A stretch of DNA of 64,000 nucleotides. It comes from Zanthoxylum bungeanum. Lineage: Eukaryota > Streptophyta > Magnoliopsida > Sapindales > Rutaceae. Shown one piece after another: positions 11,982 to 24,593 of the stretch. How positions within the stretch are numbered: position 1 is the first letter of the stretch; every line of letters starts with the position of its first letter. The stretch is from assembly GCA_019454045.1 (NCBI GenBank), contig SKCR01023732.1, forward strand, positions 1 to 64,000. The letters run 5' to 3'. The position numbers were made by a program, and so were the translations under genes. Below the pieces are notes generated by a model. It saw only the letters and a list, made by a program, of their open reading frames with translations, was not told where the DNA came from and made no database searches.

Positions 11982-13414
11982 CTTCTTGCACAATTTTTGG
12001 TAAATTTTTAATTTTATGCAATAAGTTTGCTGTTAATTTGGATCCTGGCTGCTAGTGATGCTTTGCCATTTCTATTTTCGGGGACACATTGCTCTCAAGT
12101 CCCAACTAAGTTGATCAGTATGTTCATTTCAATGCCAAGAACGTTATTGAAGGTGTTTTTATATACGTCTTTCGGATCTATGAAATTGATTATCTATTTT
12201 AAGTATTTGACGAATATGTTCAATATTACTCTGAACAGTTTCCTACGATTTTGTTTTCATAGAATACCTCATTCACATGAGTGGTTATCGACGTTCACTA
12301 TTCTCTCTCAGTGAAATTATATTCAAATCACAACAGAAATCACAATTGGAGAATAAATTGAAACTTGTTGATTTCTCTTGATTGTTTGTAAATGTATTCT
12401 TAGGCAGCTGTTTCTCTTCAAGACGAGAGCAATTGTTACATATTGTTACATACGGTAAAAAATGATCATATCTTACTAATCAAGTGGGTTATCATAATAT
12501 TATCAAGATCATTCTCAATCAGAAGTATCTCGATGATTACGGGATTTAAATTAATAGATTATGACATCCCACATCTCTCTCATAATAATGTTAAGAAATA
12601 AACAAACAGGATTGATTATGTCTTAAATACAGAGAATTAGTATCGGTTGTTTAATTAAGGCCTGCTCTCTTTGACTATTTGGAGGCTATATAAGAAAATT
12701 CAGCCGATTTGCTCATATGATTGATTCAAAGCTTCTATTCTAATACTCTTCCTATATAGCCTATTAGCCCATAGTTTTTGTTGCCCCAATAATTAAATAT
12801 TCGGATCACTTCTGTATAATTTAACCAGAGGTGATTTTGAGGTCGAAATAGAAGATTGGTTGAAATTTTTTAAATTTTATTAAAATTTAGATATCTCAAT
12901 TTAAAGTAATTTCAATTTTTAATATATAATATGATTTTTTATATTTATTATTTGTAGGATTCTATTTTAAGAATCATTTAAAATTTCATAAAATTCAAGA
13001 CAATTCAATGCTGTCCTTATATTTAGCACAATTGAAACAAAAAATCAAAGGTAGAAAGTCAGTATAATTAAATTATAATAATCTTATCTAGGGTTTGTGA
13101 CAAATGGAAATTTCTTTTCCCCCACGCAAAGTGCAAATAGACCCGTTCTGTTGTTCTATTTCTATATCTGAACTACCCAAATTCAAAAATGGTTCGATGT
13201 GACGCTTGCAAATTGATTTTTGGATTGGTTTCATTATAAAAATAAAATAAATTCAGTTTATTTTCTCACAAACCGATACAAAAATCAGTGAGTTAGAAAT
13301 TCTTCCAAACTGATTGAAACAAACCAATCTTATTGATGAATGATGACGTTCGATTGGGTTCGGTTTAAAAAAAAAATAAAATTCAAGTTCGATTTAATCT
13401 CGATCTAAATTGAC
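11982..13414. other. Intergenic, no recognised gene
   Basis: AT-rich unique-looking DNA. Short open frames (for example 12027-12314) have no recognisable motif. Nothing else is seen. Confidence 0.4.
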
Positions 13415-13419
13415 ATCTT

Positions 13420-14453
13420 TATTACAATTATATTTGGTTACTGTGTTCTTACAAAGGACAATGAACAACAGTAAAACAGAACACGGATGGTACAATAAAG
13501 TATCGGTAATAACTAAACAACAATAATGAAAATAACACAGCTACAGGAGCGAACACGGAACCAGCGATAGGAACAATTCAGAACAGAGGCAGTGCAGTAT
13601 CGAACGAAACAGAGAGAATTTCGAGGCTTGTTGATGCCAACAATTTCCTTAAAACAAATTCGCCTCCCACCTTAGGTGCAGTAGAACACGAGACGATTAT
13701 TTCCCAAGATACAACGAAAACCGTTCGAGTAAGGGCACCACCGAACTCGTATCCAACGAACCACTAAAGCGTTTGAACTCTTCCCAAAAAAGCCGAAAAC
13801 AAAGAAAAACGAAAGGAACCAGTGTATGTTGTGTCATTGTCTTGTGAACTATATTTCTGTGTTGTGCATCCAGGAAAACGAAAATCACTTCCTTATTAAA
13901 AGAAAATATAATGCCAATTAAATCTCATCAATGAGAGGCTTTTCACTTGTTGTAACCATCAAACTAATTAAATTAGTTGTTATGGAATTCAAAAGGTTTG
14001 GAAAAAAAAATAAAGAGACATCCAAAAATTGGCTGGGCCAGGCCCGCACAATTTGGTCCGGCATTCGTGTACGCAGGACACGCGGGTGCACACGAGCCAA
14101 GCTTGATTCCGATTTGATTTGCACCCCCCCCCCCCCCCCCCCGCACGTAGAGAGAACCTCTATCCTTATAACTCTTACCCATCTACTAATGAACAATCAT
14201 ATATAAGCATAATTTCCTCTCTATAGCTTTCTCATATGGGACAAGCTAACTTCTCTTTATTTTTCCAACACCAATGGGTGAACTTTGAGCAACAATTTCT
14301 CATTCACCCAATCATCATTTGAAGCATATGAATATACCATTTCGAAGTACTCACGGAGGAGTATCTGAATCATTCAATAACAACCACTAACACGAAGTGG
14401 ACCATGCTTAAAATTGAGCCTCAAAATGCTTACTTATAAGCATTTTTCCAACA
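13420..14453 (-). repeat. 3' LTR of the 13.4-20.3 kb copia element
   Basis: On the minus strand it begins TGTTGGAAAAATGCTTATAA, right after the purine tract. It contains a long G-run (C17 on the plus strand, about 14126-14142) and ends ...TAATTGTAATA rather than the usual CA. Confidence 0.92.
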
Positions 14454-15062
14454 ATCCCCCACATGAATGAAATTGGCGAAAAACGTCGAATAAAATTATT
14501 TTATAAAATATTTTATTTTGACCTAGAAGAGTTCAACGGTTCAACACCTGCATATGATAGGTAGGCCTCAGCCTTTGAACCTTCCGTTGTGAAAATATAT
14601 CTCATTTACTGGCTGACAGTGGACGCGATGTCATTGAACTGTACTGTCGTTCATGTAAATGGAGAACATATATCACACAGATGTTTTACCTAACACATCT
14701 GAGTTCTCATTGTTATGCTCATTTTGGCCATGAACATCAACCTGGTTCTGCAAGAGTTTCTATGAATTGTGCCCCATACAATTCCCTTTGAAGCGGCCCC
14801 ACTTCTCTCTCACATAGGTGATTTCTTATTTAAGAGCATCTCGTAATACTTTGCTCGGAATCCCGACGCATAAGAATCATTAAAAGTCTTTGCTTAACCT
14901 CAATCCATACGAGCATCACTGTTTCATTTCACCATAGGAATGGACTAGAGGGTAACCCCCCCACAGTGAACCAATTATGTCTTTTACGAGTAGGTTGTCC
15001 CATTGAACCTAGATCTTGGGATCTCCAGTCAACAAGGTTGGGTTTTCCTTCGTAATAAACAT
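14454..15062 (-). other. 3' non-coding region of the copia element
   Basis: About 600 bp between the stop codon of the RNase H frame and the 3' LTR. No coding similarity. It starts (14454-14463) with the polypurine tract. A long non-coding tail of this kind occurs in several plant copia lineages. Confidence 0.6.
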
Positions 15063-15206
15063 TTATCTAATGGGGTTTAGTCCTATTCCCCTCGATGATT
15101 TCACAACCAACTCTCTATTTAACCCTTTGGTTAGCGGATCCGCAATGTTATCTTTTGACTTTACATAGTCAATCGAAATAACTCCAGTAGAGAGTAATTG
15201 TCTAAC

Positions 15207-15252
<46 letters not shown>

Positions 15253-18203
15253 GTGTTATGTGCCCTTCCAATTGCAGATTGACTATCGCAATGAATGCAA
15301 ATTGCTGGCACTGGCTTAGGCCAACTTGGAATATCCTCTAGAAAATTTCGAAGACATTCCGCTTCTTCAGCACACTTGTCTAATGCAATGAATTCTGATT
15401 CCATTGTAGATCTGGCTATCACAGTCTGTTTGGAGGATTTCCATGATATAGCTGCACCTGCTAGTGTAAACACATAGCCACTGGTAGACTTTGAGTCTTT
15501 CATGTCAGATATCCAATTAGCATCACTGTATCCTTCGACTACAGCTGGATATCTATGATAGTGCAACTCATAATTACGAGTAAAACGTAAGTACCTAAGT
15601 ACTATCACTATTGCTTTCCAGTGATCAACCCCTGGATTACTCGTATATCTGCTGAGCTTGTTTACTGTACAGGCTATATCAGGCCTTGTACAACTCGATA
15701 GATACATCAAACTCCCGATCACTCTAAAGTATTCTACTTGAGATATACCATGTCACCTATTATTTGATAGGTGTAGACTCACATCTAAAGGAGTTCTAGC
15801 CACATCAGAATCATCATTGTTAAATTTACCAAGAATCTTGTCCACATAGTGTGACTGATCAAGAATAAGTCCATTGGGACTTCTCGAGATCTTTATTCCC
15901 AGAATGACATCTGCTAAACCCATGTCTTTCATATCAAACTTGGATTTCAGCATATTCTTGGTAGATTTCACCATTTTAACATTACTCCCGAAAATCAATA
16001 TGTCATCAACGTAGAGACATAAAATGACATAGCCAACTTCTGTCTCTCTGACATAAATGCATTTATCACACTCATTGATTTTGAAACCATTTGCTACCAT
16101 GGTGTCATCAAATTTTTTATGCCACTGTTTTGGAGCTTGTTTTAATCCATACAAGGATTTAACCAACTTACAGACTTTCTTTTCTTGTCCTGAAGCTATA
16201 AATCCTTCAGGTTGTTCCATGTAAATTTCTTCATCTAAATCTCCATTTAGAAAGGCTGTTTTCACATCCATCTGATGTACCTCAAGATTGCGCAAAGCTA
16301 CAATCGCTATTATCATCCTTATGGAATTTATTCTCGTTACAGGAGAATAAGTATCAAAGTAATCAAGACCTTCACGTTGTCTGTAACCTTTAATTACAAG
16401 TCTTGTTTTGTACTTGTCAATTGATCCATTTGCCTTTATTTTTTTTTTGAAAATCCACTTGGACCCTAAAGGTTTACATCCTGGAGGAAGATCCACTAAC
16501 TCCCAGGTGTGATTTTGTAAGATGGATTCAATTTCACTATTGATGGCATCCTTCCACAAAGCACCATCAGCTGACCTTACAGCTTCGTTATAGCTTTGAG
16601 GATCATTTTCTAGCAAAAATGTCAGAAAATCTGGACCAAATGATTTTTCGGTTCTAGCTCTTTTGCTACGTCTTGGTTCAAGTTCAACAACTTGTTGATC
16701 CTCTGGAACATTTATATGTTCTCGGTCCTGACTATCTTCAATTATAGTCTCATGTGCCCGTTTGTGCACATTTGAATTCGAATTAGTTTTACAAGGAAAA
16801 ACATATTCGAAAAAGGATGCATTTCTTGACTCCATTATCGTATTCTTGTGAATATCTGGTATATTAGACTCATGCACAAGAAATCGATAAGCATTACTGT
16901 TATGTGCATATCCTATGAAAATGCAATCAACAGTTTTTGGTCATATCTTCACCTTTTTAGGTGGAGGAATAACTACCTTGGCAAGACACCCCCACACTCG
17001 AAGAAATTTATAGGAAGGTACTATTCCTTTCCACATTTCATAAGGAGTTTTTCCTGCTTCTTTTTGTGGTACCTTATTTAAAAGGTAATTAGCTGATAAA
17101 ACAGCTTCTCCCCACATATTCTGAGGTAAGCCAGAGCTTATTAACATAGCGTTCATCATCTCTTTCAAGGTACGATTCTTACGTTCTGCAATCCCATTGG
17201 ATTGAGGTGAATAAGAAGCTGTGGTTTGATGTATGATTCCATTTTGTTCACAAAATGATTCAAAAGGAAAAACATACTTACCATCACGATCACTTCTTAA
17301 CTCCTTAATTCTTTTATTCAGTTGGTTCTCAACTTCATTCTTATAGATAATAAATTTCTCTATAGCTTCATCATTGCTTTTCATCAAATACACATAGCAA
17401 AATCTCGTGCAATCATCAATAAATGTAATAAAATATTTATTACCACCTCTTGATTGTATTGAATTAAAATCACATACATCGGTATGTATTAGATCAAGTG
17501 GTTCAGAGTTTCTTTCAATACTATGAAAAGATGATCTAGTTAGTTTTGCCTCAACACAAGTATCACACTTATGTTTGTTATCAATTTTAAAATTGGGAAT
17601 GTGGTTCATGTTAATTAATTTTCGTAATTAATTAAAATTAACATGTCCTAATCTACCATGCCATATATTAGAGTACTCAACAATATAAGCAGAAGAACTA
17701 GCTTTATTGATATTCTTAGGTTTAACAACCATTACATTGAGCTTAAAGAGCCCATCAGTTACATACATTTTTCCCACATACATCTCATTTTTAGTTAAAA
17801 CTACTTTATCAGACTCGAACACCATCCGGAATCCGTGTTTGTTCAGAAGTGATCCAGACACATGATTCTTCCGTATTTCTGGTACATACAGAACGTTGTT
17901 CAAAGTCAACTCTTTCCCAGAGGTCATCTTCAGAATCACCTTGCCTTGACCTTCAATCTCAGATGTTGCTGAATTTCCCATGTATAATTTTTCCCCATTA
18001 CCAGTAAGCTCAAATGAAGAAAACATGCTCTTGTCCGAGCACACATGTCGAGTGTCACCAGTGTCAATCCACCACTCTCTTGGGTTAGAACCCACCAGAT
18101 TCACCTCAGAAACCACAGCTGAAAGGTTAATGTCTGAAACATCTTGAGTCATGTTTTCCATCACATTAGCCTCTTGATTCTTTTCTTCTTCGGCGGTCTG
18201 CAC
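15063..18203 (-). pseudogene. Copia pro-int-RT-RNaseH polyprotein with in-frame stops
   Basis: Minus-strand landmarks in order: protease site WWIDTGDTRHVCSD (about 18080); GAG-pre-integrase WHGRLGHV; zinc-binding CDTCVEAK; integrase catalytic Asp in HTDVCDF, second Asp in RSDRDGKY and Glu in GIAERKNR; RT core with MDVKTAFLNG and YVDD; RNase H motifs YSDANW, MESEF and DPLTKG near the end. Stops interrupt the same frame at about 17628 (TAA), 16942 (TGA, probably from an Arg CGA) and 15753 (TGA). The protease motif has Asp after DTG where Ala is usual. The stop-interrupted frame otherwise reads through, so decay is recent. No complete polyprotein can be made. Confidence 0.92.
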
Positions 18204-19201
18204 TCAGAAGACTTGTGACCCATTTTTTCACAGTTGAAGCATCTTCCTTGAAATTTGGATTTCTTGGAAACTCCTCCTTTAGGGCCCATCTTTGACCCTT
18301 TGTTTTTAGGGTTCTTGTTCTTATGGCCATGTTCAACAACATTTGCTTTGGCCTCATGAGTTATTCCTCTCTTATCAGATACTCTGTAATCTTCCTCAAT
18401 TATAAGCTTAAGAACCAAGTCTTCAATGCTCATTTCTTTTCGCTTATGCTTTAGATAATTCTTAAAATCTTTCCAACCAGGTGGTAGTTTTTCAATTATC
18501 GAGGCTACTTGGAAGGTTTCACTTAAAACCATCCCCTCAGCATGAATTTCTGCTAGAATAATTTGCAATTCTTGTACTTGACTTAACACAGTTTTGGAAT
18601 CAACCATCTTAAAATCTAGGAAACGGCCTACGGAAAATTTCTTAGTACCGGCATCCTCAGTTTTATATTTTTGGTCTAAAGATTCCCAAAGCCATTTTGC
18701 TGTTTTCATCCCGGCATACAAACTGTACAAGGAATCACTCAGGCCATTGAACACATAATTCCTACATAGGAATTCAGAATGTTTCCAAGCGTCGATCGCA
18801 CTGATCACTTGGATATCAATCTCACCCTCCACGGGTACAAGAGCATCTTCCTTTAGAAACCTCGCAAGGTTCAACGGGGTCAAATAGAAAAACATTTTAT
18901 GTTGCCACCGTTTAAAATTCTGTCCACTGAATTTTTCAGGTTTTTCTGCAGCAGGATTGACATGGCTCACATGTCCAACAGGTTGTCTAGCCACAGAGGC
19001 AACAACGCCTTGGCCAGCCACAACGGCTGCCATATTAAGCCCAAAGGCTGAAGCAAGTTGGTCAGCCGAAGAGGCTGCCACTGCACTTTGGCCAGCCACG
19101 GGGGCTGCCACAATATTATGGCCAGCCGAAGAGGCTGTCATAGCAATTTGGCCAGCCACAGGGGCTGCCACAACATCTACTGTGTTTGGACTGTTTTCCA
19201 T
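18161..19201 (-). CDS. Copia Gag (separate frame from pol)
   Basis: Starting from ATG at 19201-19199, the product is about 346 residues. An Ala/Val/Gly-rich N terminus repeats AAPVAGQ, then come [13 protein letters not shown] and [19 protein letters not shown] of the copia capsid (UBN2-type) domain. Near the C terminus is an intact CCHC zinc knuckle, [14 protein letters not shown]. In intact plant copia elements gag and pol are one frame; here the frame changes between the knuckle and protease at a purine run (about 18170-18195), so Gag ends in KKRIKRLM. Gag would coat the element RNA in cytoplasmic particles. An upstream GTG at 19207 is in frame, but ATG at 19201 is the sensible start. Confidence 0.85.
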   Translation of the reverse strand: MENSPNTVDVVAAPVAGQIAMTASSAGHNIVAAPVAGQSAVAASSADQLASAFGLNMAAVVAGQGVVASVARQPVGHVSHVNPAAEKPEKFSGQNFKRWQHKMFFYLTPLNLARFLKEDALVPVEGEIDIQVISAIDAWKHSEFLCRNYVFNGLSDSLYSLYAGMKTAKWLWESLDQKYKTEDAGTKKFSVGRFLDFKMVDSKTVLSQVQELQIILAEIHAEGMVLSETFQVASIIEKLPPGWKDFKNYLKHKRKEMSIEDLVLKLIIEEDYRVSDKRGITHEAKANVVEHGHKNKNPKNKGSKMGPKGGVSKKSKFQGRCFNCEKMGHKSSECRPPKKKRIKRLM

Positions 19202-19229
19202 ATTCACAGAGTTGAATTTGTTTTAAGAC

Positions 19230-20257
19230 TATTACAATTATATTTGGTTACTGTGTTCTTACAAAGGACAATGAACAACAGTAAAACAGAACACGGATGG
19301 TACAATAAAGTATCGGTAATAACTAAACAACAATAATGAAAATAACACAGTTACAGGAGCGAACACGGAACCAGCGATAGGAACAATTCAGAACAGAGGC
19401 AGTGCAGTATCGAACGAAACAGAGAGAATTTCGAGGCTTGTTGATGCCAACAATTTCCTTAAAACAAATTCGCCTCCCACCTTAGGTGCAGTAGAACACG
19501 AGACGATTATTTCCCAGGATACAACGAAAACCGTACGAGTAAGGGCACCACCGAACTCGTATCCAACGAACCACTAAAGCGTTTGAACTCTTCCCAAAAA
19601 AGCCGAAAACAAAGAAAAACGAAAGGAACCAGTGTATGTTGTGTCACTGCCTTGTGAACTATATTTCTGTGTTGTGCATCCAGGAAAACGAAAATCACTT
19701 CCTTATTAAAAGAAAATATAATGCCAATTAAATCTCATCAATGGGAGGCTTTTCACTTGTTGTAACCATCAAACTAATTAAATTAGTTGTTATGGAATTC
19801 AAAAGGTTTGGAAAAAAAATAAAGAGACATCCAAAAATTGGCTGGGCCAGGCCCGCACAATTTGGTCCGGCATTCGTGTACGTAGGACACGCGGGTGCAC
19901 ACGAGCCAAGCTTGATTCAGATTTGATTTGCACCCCCCCCCCCCCCGCACGTAGAGAGAGCCTCTATCCTTATAACTCTTACCCATCTACTAATGAACAA
20001 TCATATATAAGCATAATTTCCTCTCTATAGCTTTCCGATATGGGACAAGCTAACTTCTCTTTATTTTTCCAACACCAATGGGTGAACTTTGAGCAACAAC
20101 TTCTCATTCACCCAAGCATCATTTAAAGCATATGAATATACCATTTCGAAGTACTCACGGAGGAGTATCCGAATCATTCAATAACAACCACTAACACGAA
20201 GTGGACCATGCTTAAAATTGAGCCTCAAAATGCTTACTTATAAGCATTTTTCCAACA
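19230..20257 (-). repeat. 5' LTR of the 13.4-20.3 kb copia element
   Basis: Nearly identical to 13420-14453. It begins TGTTGGAAAAATGC on the minus strand at 20257 and ends at 19230, 28 bp upstream of the gag ATG. The element promoter should lie here. Confidence 0.92.
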
Positions 20258-20679
20258 ATCTTTGGATCAGTTTAAATTTTAAGCGGAACCCAACTTAATT
20301 CATCCCAGTTTTACCTCAACAAAATCCTAATGGATTGCCTCAGTAAAGATCTTGGATTTGACTGATTTACTCACTCTCATATTCAATGTTTAAATCTCGT
20401 TAGATACATTTTCTTAAGGTCATGTTCCCTGATGTAAAAATCAACGACTTATCCTAATATATACTTAGAAACTTTGGAAGACACGGTACACAGCTCTCAG
20501 AAAAAAATGCCATGGTATTTGTTAGCAAACCCATACAAATAAATAGTCTGATTTGTAATTTTGATTGAAATTATTATCCAGTAATATTTTATCATAAGCC
20601 TACTCGGCTGTTTGGCTTGGAGTTTCGATTTTATTTATTTATTTCCCTTATGCTTAAGTTGATAGCACATTTCTATCGT

Positions 20680-21850
20680 TTTGACAGTTGTTTTTCATTT
20701 CAAGGGTAATATAAGAAATTAATCTTTCGAACAAACTTCCATTAACAATGAATTTGTTTGGTTAATAAGGAACCAAAAATAAATTTAACAAGTAAACAAG
20801 AAAAACATAGAGATAAGGATTTGCGTGGTTAGACTGAGAGTGGTTCCCACCTTCGTTCATGAGAGAAATGAAGTATATTTTATTTCTGTTAGGGGTCAAG
20901 ACTAACTCGAGCTATAAGAAGGGGGATATAAGGATAAAAAAAATAAGCATATCGGATCTTATAACAAGCCCGGTATAAATTTCTCAGGTGGTCGGGTGTT
21001 GACCTGCTTTCTCTCTCTATCATTAACTCTTCAACTCTCAGTTTCTCTAAAAATTATGAATTACAAAATTTGATAACCTTTGAATTTGAGACTTCAATCC
21101 CTTTATATAAGCTCTCAAATCCACTATTCTACCAACTCATGATATCAGCCGTCGTCACCAGGCTATCGTTTCTCCCATGCTCCTTTCCCCAACTACTCAA
21201 CAAACAGTTGTACTGCCACTGGGTACAACCACATTTGTCAGCAGAAACTCATCATTACAACATTTTAACCACCGCTACACATTTTGGTGATGCGACAACC
21301 TATGATTCAATTGCTATGATATTGTTTCGTCATATGAATAGCTGACAGAGTCTTCCTCCAATAAGAGCTGTCGATAAACTTCTGTCATCATTGGCCTTCT
21401 AGAAGCTCAATCTCCTAGATAGAGAATACATCATATGACTTAACCTCTAGAATCTCATCTCATCATTTAAGGCATATGTCATATGACCTATATACAGGTC
21501 TACATGTGATCTCATCTTTGTCCTCGGGGTTGGCATACCGAGATAGATGATACTAATCAAAATTCCCTCTAACTCTTTCAACCAGGTTGGGCTCTGCTGA
21601 TAAGGAACCCTCGGGTCGATTTCCACAAATCCTCAAAATCCCTCAAATTCATCACTTCTTCATTAGGTCGGATTGGCATACCAACCTTCTTCATCATCAA
21701 CAAACTCAGTCCTTGCGAGAACTCCCATGTACCACAAGGTCGGGTCCTTTTGTTAAACTCCATCTATCATCGATTTTGGGCTAAGTATAATACCCATCCT
21801 GCCCTCCTCGGTATTCAAACCTTCAACGGAGTGAAAAATCACCATCAATA
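20680..21850 (+). repeat. LTR-like dispersed repeat (relative of 33765-34493)
   Basis: The parts at 21080-21130 (TTTGAATTTGAGACTTCAATCCCTTTATATAAGC) and 21360-21850 share wording and order with 33770-34493: TATATAA, CCAACTCATGATATCAG..GTC, CATCATTGGCCTTCTAGAAGCTCAA, GTCCTCGGGGTTGGCATACCGAG and the end AACGGAGTGAAAAATCACCATCAA. The TATA box followed by a ~700-bp transcribed-looking part suggests a solo LTR. Edges are uncertain. Confidence 0.45.
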
Positions 21851-23229
21851 TATATAAAATAAAATTGCTCTGTTACCCTACGCTACTCCCTTTGATTTTT
21901 ATTGAGAGTTTATTTCCAGCTGCTGACAGTTTTATTTTTGCAAAAATACAAAACAGAAAATATATATTATGCATGGGGTATGGATAATGTCACTGCTTTC
22001 AGATAAGTTCGAGAGTTGGTGGCACAAAATTGTTGAATAAAACCTTCCTGATATTTATTAATTTTCGATGCCGTGTTTAATTAAGATATGTTAAGTTTTT
22101 TATAATTTTCTATCATATAATAAATAATTAAGATTCATTTATATATAAATTTTTATCCACCAAGTACTAAATAAAATTTATAAAAAAACTCAGTTTATTA
22201 CCGAATCCAAGACCTAAATTTATATAAAATAAAATAAAAATCTATTGAGAATGTAATTGAACCAGTTTTGTTCTCTTCAAACAGTTGCAATGAGTGATTA
22301 TTTTGATGAAAAAAGACAAAAGAATTTGTCTAATTCGGGGATTGATGGCATCACCAGCATTATAATATTTCTGTCAGATATGAATACATTTTGTTCTCAA
22401 CGTTCTTATCTTCCAAGTAATCATTCGGTACAATTTTTCAAAGCAGTAATACCATTGAAATCTAAAGAAGCAACGACTTGTATTATTTTGAACAACATAA
22501 GCAAGCAAGTAGGACCAGGATTCTTTCTTAATCTAAATTTTTCTTTACCAAAAGTTAAATTTGTAATTGCTGGTTAGGTTAAAAAAAAAAAATTGACACA
22601 TAAGAGGTTGTTAAAACAACACAAGACAACCGAAATAAAAAAGAGGATTTTCGAATTAACTCGTCATGAACTTATGTTAATGGATGATCAAACCATGTCA
22701 AGATAACCGAGATGAATAAGACAATCCACAATAACATTGACTTCTCTACCGATGTTAGTCATTGAACACTCCTATAAATGACACATACTACCCTGAATGA
22801 CACGTGGCATAAACTCTCTAAAAATGGGTGAAAAACAAATCCATATTGAAAGATGCATTCCATATGATTTGATGATGTGTTGTTATCAACAACAAAATAT
22901 ATTAATGTCTCAGGTTATTGGGATGTTATCTTCAATAAAATGGAAGGGGAAAATTTTATAATGTAATGGTAGTATCACATCATCTATATAATAATCTAAT
23001 AATATATTATAATATATGTATAAATATTAAAAAATTATTAAATAAATGATGATCATATTTAATATTATTACACATATCATATTTTTATTAATTGTGGTAT
23101 CATGTCCCTAATGTTTATATATATATTTTATCAAAAAAAAATTACTCTACGAGGAGAAATAATTTTTTAGTACTATCATTATATGTGTGATGTGATATCA
23201 TCAATTAATAATTATATAACATATAAGAG

Positions 23230-23340
23230 TTTTTTTTTTTTTTTTGAAATCGTTGGAAACACTATCGCCAAATTACTTATTATATACTTAAGCGGAGTAG
23301 ATAAAATCCCCGACTGTCTCAAGCGTAGAATATAAGCCAA
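23230..23340 (-). mobile_element. Old SINE fragment
   Basis: On the plus strand a T16 run is followed by GAAATCGTTGGAAACACTATCGCCAAATTA and ..GATAAAATCCCCGACTGTCTCAAG. This is the reverse complement of the 3' half of the SINE family seen intact at 31876-32063, well diverged and truncated. Confidence 0.55.
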
Positions 23341-23700
23341 ATATGCCCTTGGAAATTGATGTTTTAATCATCCACCTAATTTTTAAATTTTCCACATTTC
23401 CTTTTCACTTTTGCAGCTCAGCTAACTAATCATGCTACTGTGTTTCATGTGGAAGATATTTAGTCAATAATACATTATACTTCCCATTTCTATTTTTTTA
23501 TTGATGATGATGATGATGAAAAATTTATTTATTAGCCCTTAATTTCTTTCACAAAGGTAATAATGGTAATATTAAGATTTTCAAATTAAACGACAGCGAA
23601 ATTCCATTTTCCAAATGGAAGCTTCTGTGAATTATTGCTTAATAATTTTGACCAAGTTTGCTAGAATTTGTGGTAGGTTCTGTGTGTCTGTTTTATATAT

Positions 23701-23708
23701 TATATAAA
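23701..23708 (+). promoter_or_regulatory. TATA box of the ZCF37-like gene
   Basis: TATATAAA lies 53 bp upstream of the start codon at 23762. This is the right spacing for a plant core promoter with a short leader. Confidence 0.6.
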
Positions 23709-23761
23709 TCAAGAACTCTCCAGTAACAAGAAATCAAACTGAAAGCTTAAAAATTGACGAC

Positions 23762-24589
23762 ATGGAGCCTTCAACACCTCGAAGATCATCTAGAAGAAAC
23801 AGCTTTTCAAGTCGAAGCAGCAGCAGCCATAACAAGGAAAACAAGAACCCATATTCCATGAGCGGGCTGGACAAATTCTCAGCTCTTTTAGCTGAGCTTG
23901 AAGAGAAAAAACAGAAGATTTATTCGCAAGTAAACAACCCAGATGAAATCTCTCTTGTTCGTTTTGTGTTTAAAGATTCGAATGATTGTGTTCCGATTGT
24001 GATCAAGATGAAGAAGAAGCAGCAGCAGCAGCTTCAAGAAAATATCAATATCAAACAAACCCCCCCAAGAAATCAAGATTCAGATCAAATCAAGGATAAG
24101 TTTCCTAATTCAGCTAGTAATAATAATAAGAGATGGAGCTGGAGCTGGAGCTTTTCATTTGCCTGGAATGATTTGATGAAGCTGAGTAATTGGAGGAGGC
24201 CTTGTTATTATTTGCCAGCAATTATAGTGTTGATTTTATTGTTTCTGGTGCTCTTTGGGAGATCATTTGCGATTCTGTGCACATCAATTGGATGGTACAT
24301 CGTTCCAACACTCAATAGCAAGGCAGCAGATCCAAATCCAATTAGAAGGTCTATGAAGAAGAAACAATTTGTTAGATTTTACAGTGACAACAAGATGGTT
24401 ACTGCTGCTGCTGCTTCCAAGACTACAGCTAATAATCATTCTGGACTCTCAAGAAACTTGGTCACCAGAAAAGTTTGTGATCAAACTGAAGATGATTTTT
24501 TTTTCTTTTTGTGTGTGTTTGTTCTTGACATGTTAATCAATGTAAATATGTCATGTCACTTATTTTGTAATCGCATCACAGTTTTGTAA
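23762..24589 (+). CDS. ZCF37-like plant protein with one membrane segment
   Basis: A single-exon frame of 275 residues. The N terminus is Ser/Arg-rich (1-30). Residues 34-54 read SGLDKFSALLAELEEKKQKI, followed by VRFVFKDSNDCVPIVIK, the signature I associate with the plant ZCF37 family (function unknown). A hydrophobic segment (about 149-170, LPAIIVLILLFLVLFGRSFA) predicts a single membrane span, followed by GWYIVPTL and a basic tail. A poly-Gln run (86-90) and SWSWSWSF repeats are low-complexity. The last ~35 residues (after RKVCDQTEDD) are hydrophobic and look like read-through into 3' sequence next to a T9 run, so the natural stop may have been lost or shifted. Start choice: first ATG after the TATA box. 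Confidence 0.8.
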   Translation: MEPSTPRRSSRRNSFSSRSSSSHNKENKNPYSMSGLDKFSALLAELEEKKQKIYSQVNNPDEISLVRFVFKDSNDCVPIVIKMKKKQQQQLQENINIKQTPPRNQDSDQIKDKFPNSASNNNKRWSWSWSFSFAWNDLMKLSNWRRPCYYLPAIIVLILLFLVLFGRSFAILCTSIGWYIVPTLNSKAADPNPIRRSMKKKQFVRFYSDNKMVTAAAASKTTANNHSGLSRNLVTRKVCDQTEDDFFFFLCVFVLDMLINVNMSCHLFCNRITVL

Positions 24590-24593
24590 GATG

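Larger units (their letters stand above)
13420..20257 (-). mobile_element. Near-full-length Ty1/copia retrotransposon
   Basis: The 6.84-kb element has LTRs at 13420-14453 and 19230-20257 and is bounded by the 5-bp target duplication ATCTT (13415-13419 and 20258-20262). On the minus strand the order is LTR, gag, protease, integrase, RT, RNase H, 3' non-coding region, polypurine tract TGTGGGGGAT (14454-14463), LTR. This domain order defines Ty1/copia. The LTRs differ at about 15 positions by my eye count (~1.5%), plus length changes in a C-run and an A-run, so insertion was recent. At least three in-frame stops and one frameshift break the polyprotein. No TGGTATCAGA primer site follows the 5' LTR. 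Confidence 0.93.
20263..23690. other. Repeat-rich intergenic DNA
   Basis: Apart from the LTR-like repeat at 20680-21850 and an old SINE fragment at 23230-23340, I see no feature. The open frame at 22257-22577 (106 codons) has no recognisable motif, and its base composition is like the surrounding DNA. Confidence 0.4.

Noticed and set aside
13697..14206. Several 60-90 codon frames, repeated near 19507-19986
   Set aside because: They lie in both LTRs of the same element and differ by frameshifts at the C-run; LTR sequence is not expected to code.
18957..19336. Plus-strand repeats ([13 protein letters not shown]) opposite gag
   Set aside because: Antisense shadow of the AAPVAGQ repeats of Gag.
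22257..22577. 106-codon open frame
   Set aside because: No recognisable motif, AT-rich codon use like intergenic DNA, and no promoter or splice context that I can see.
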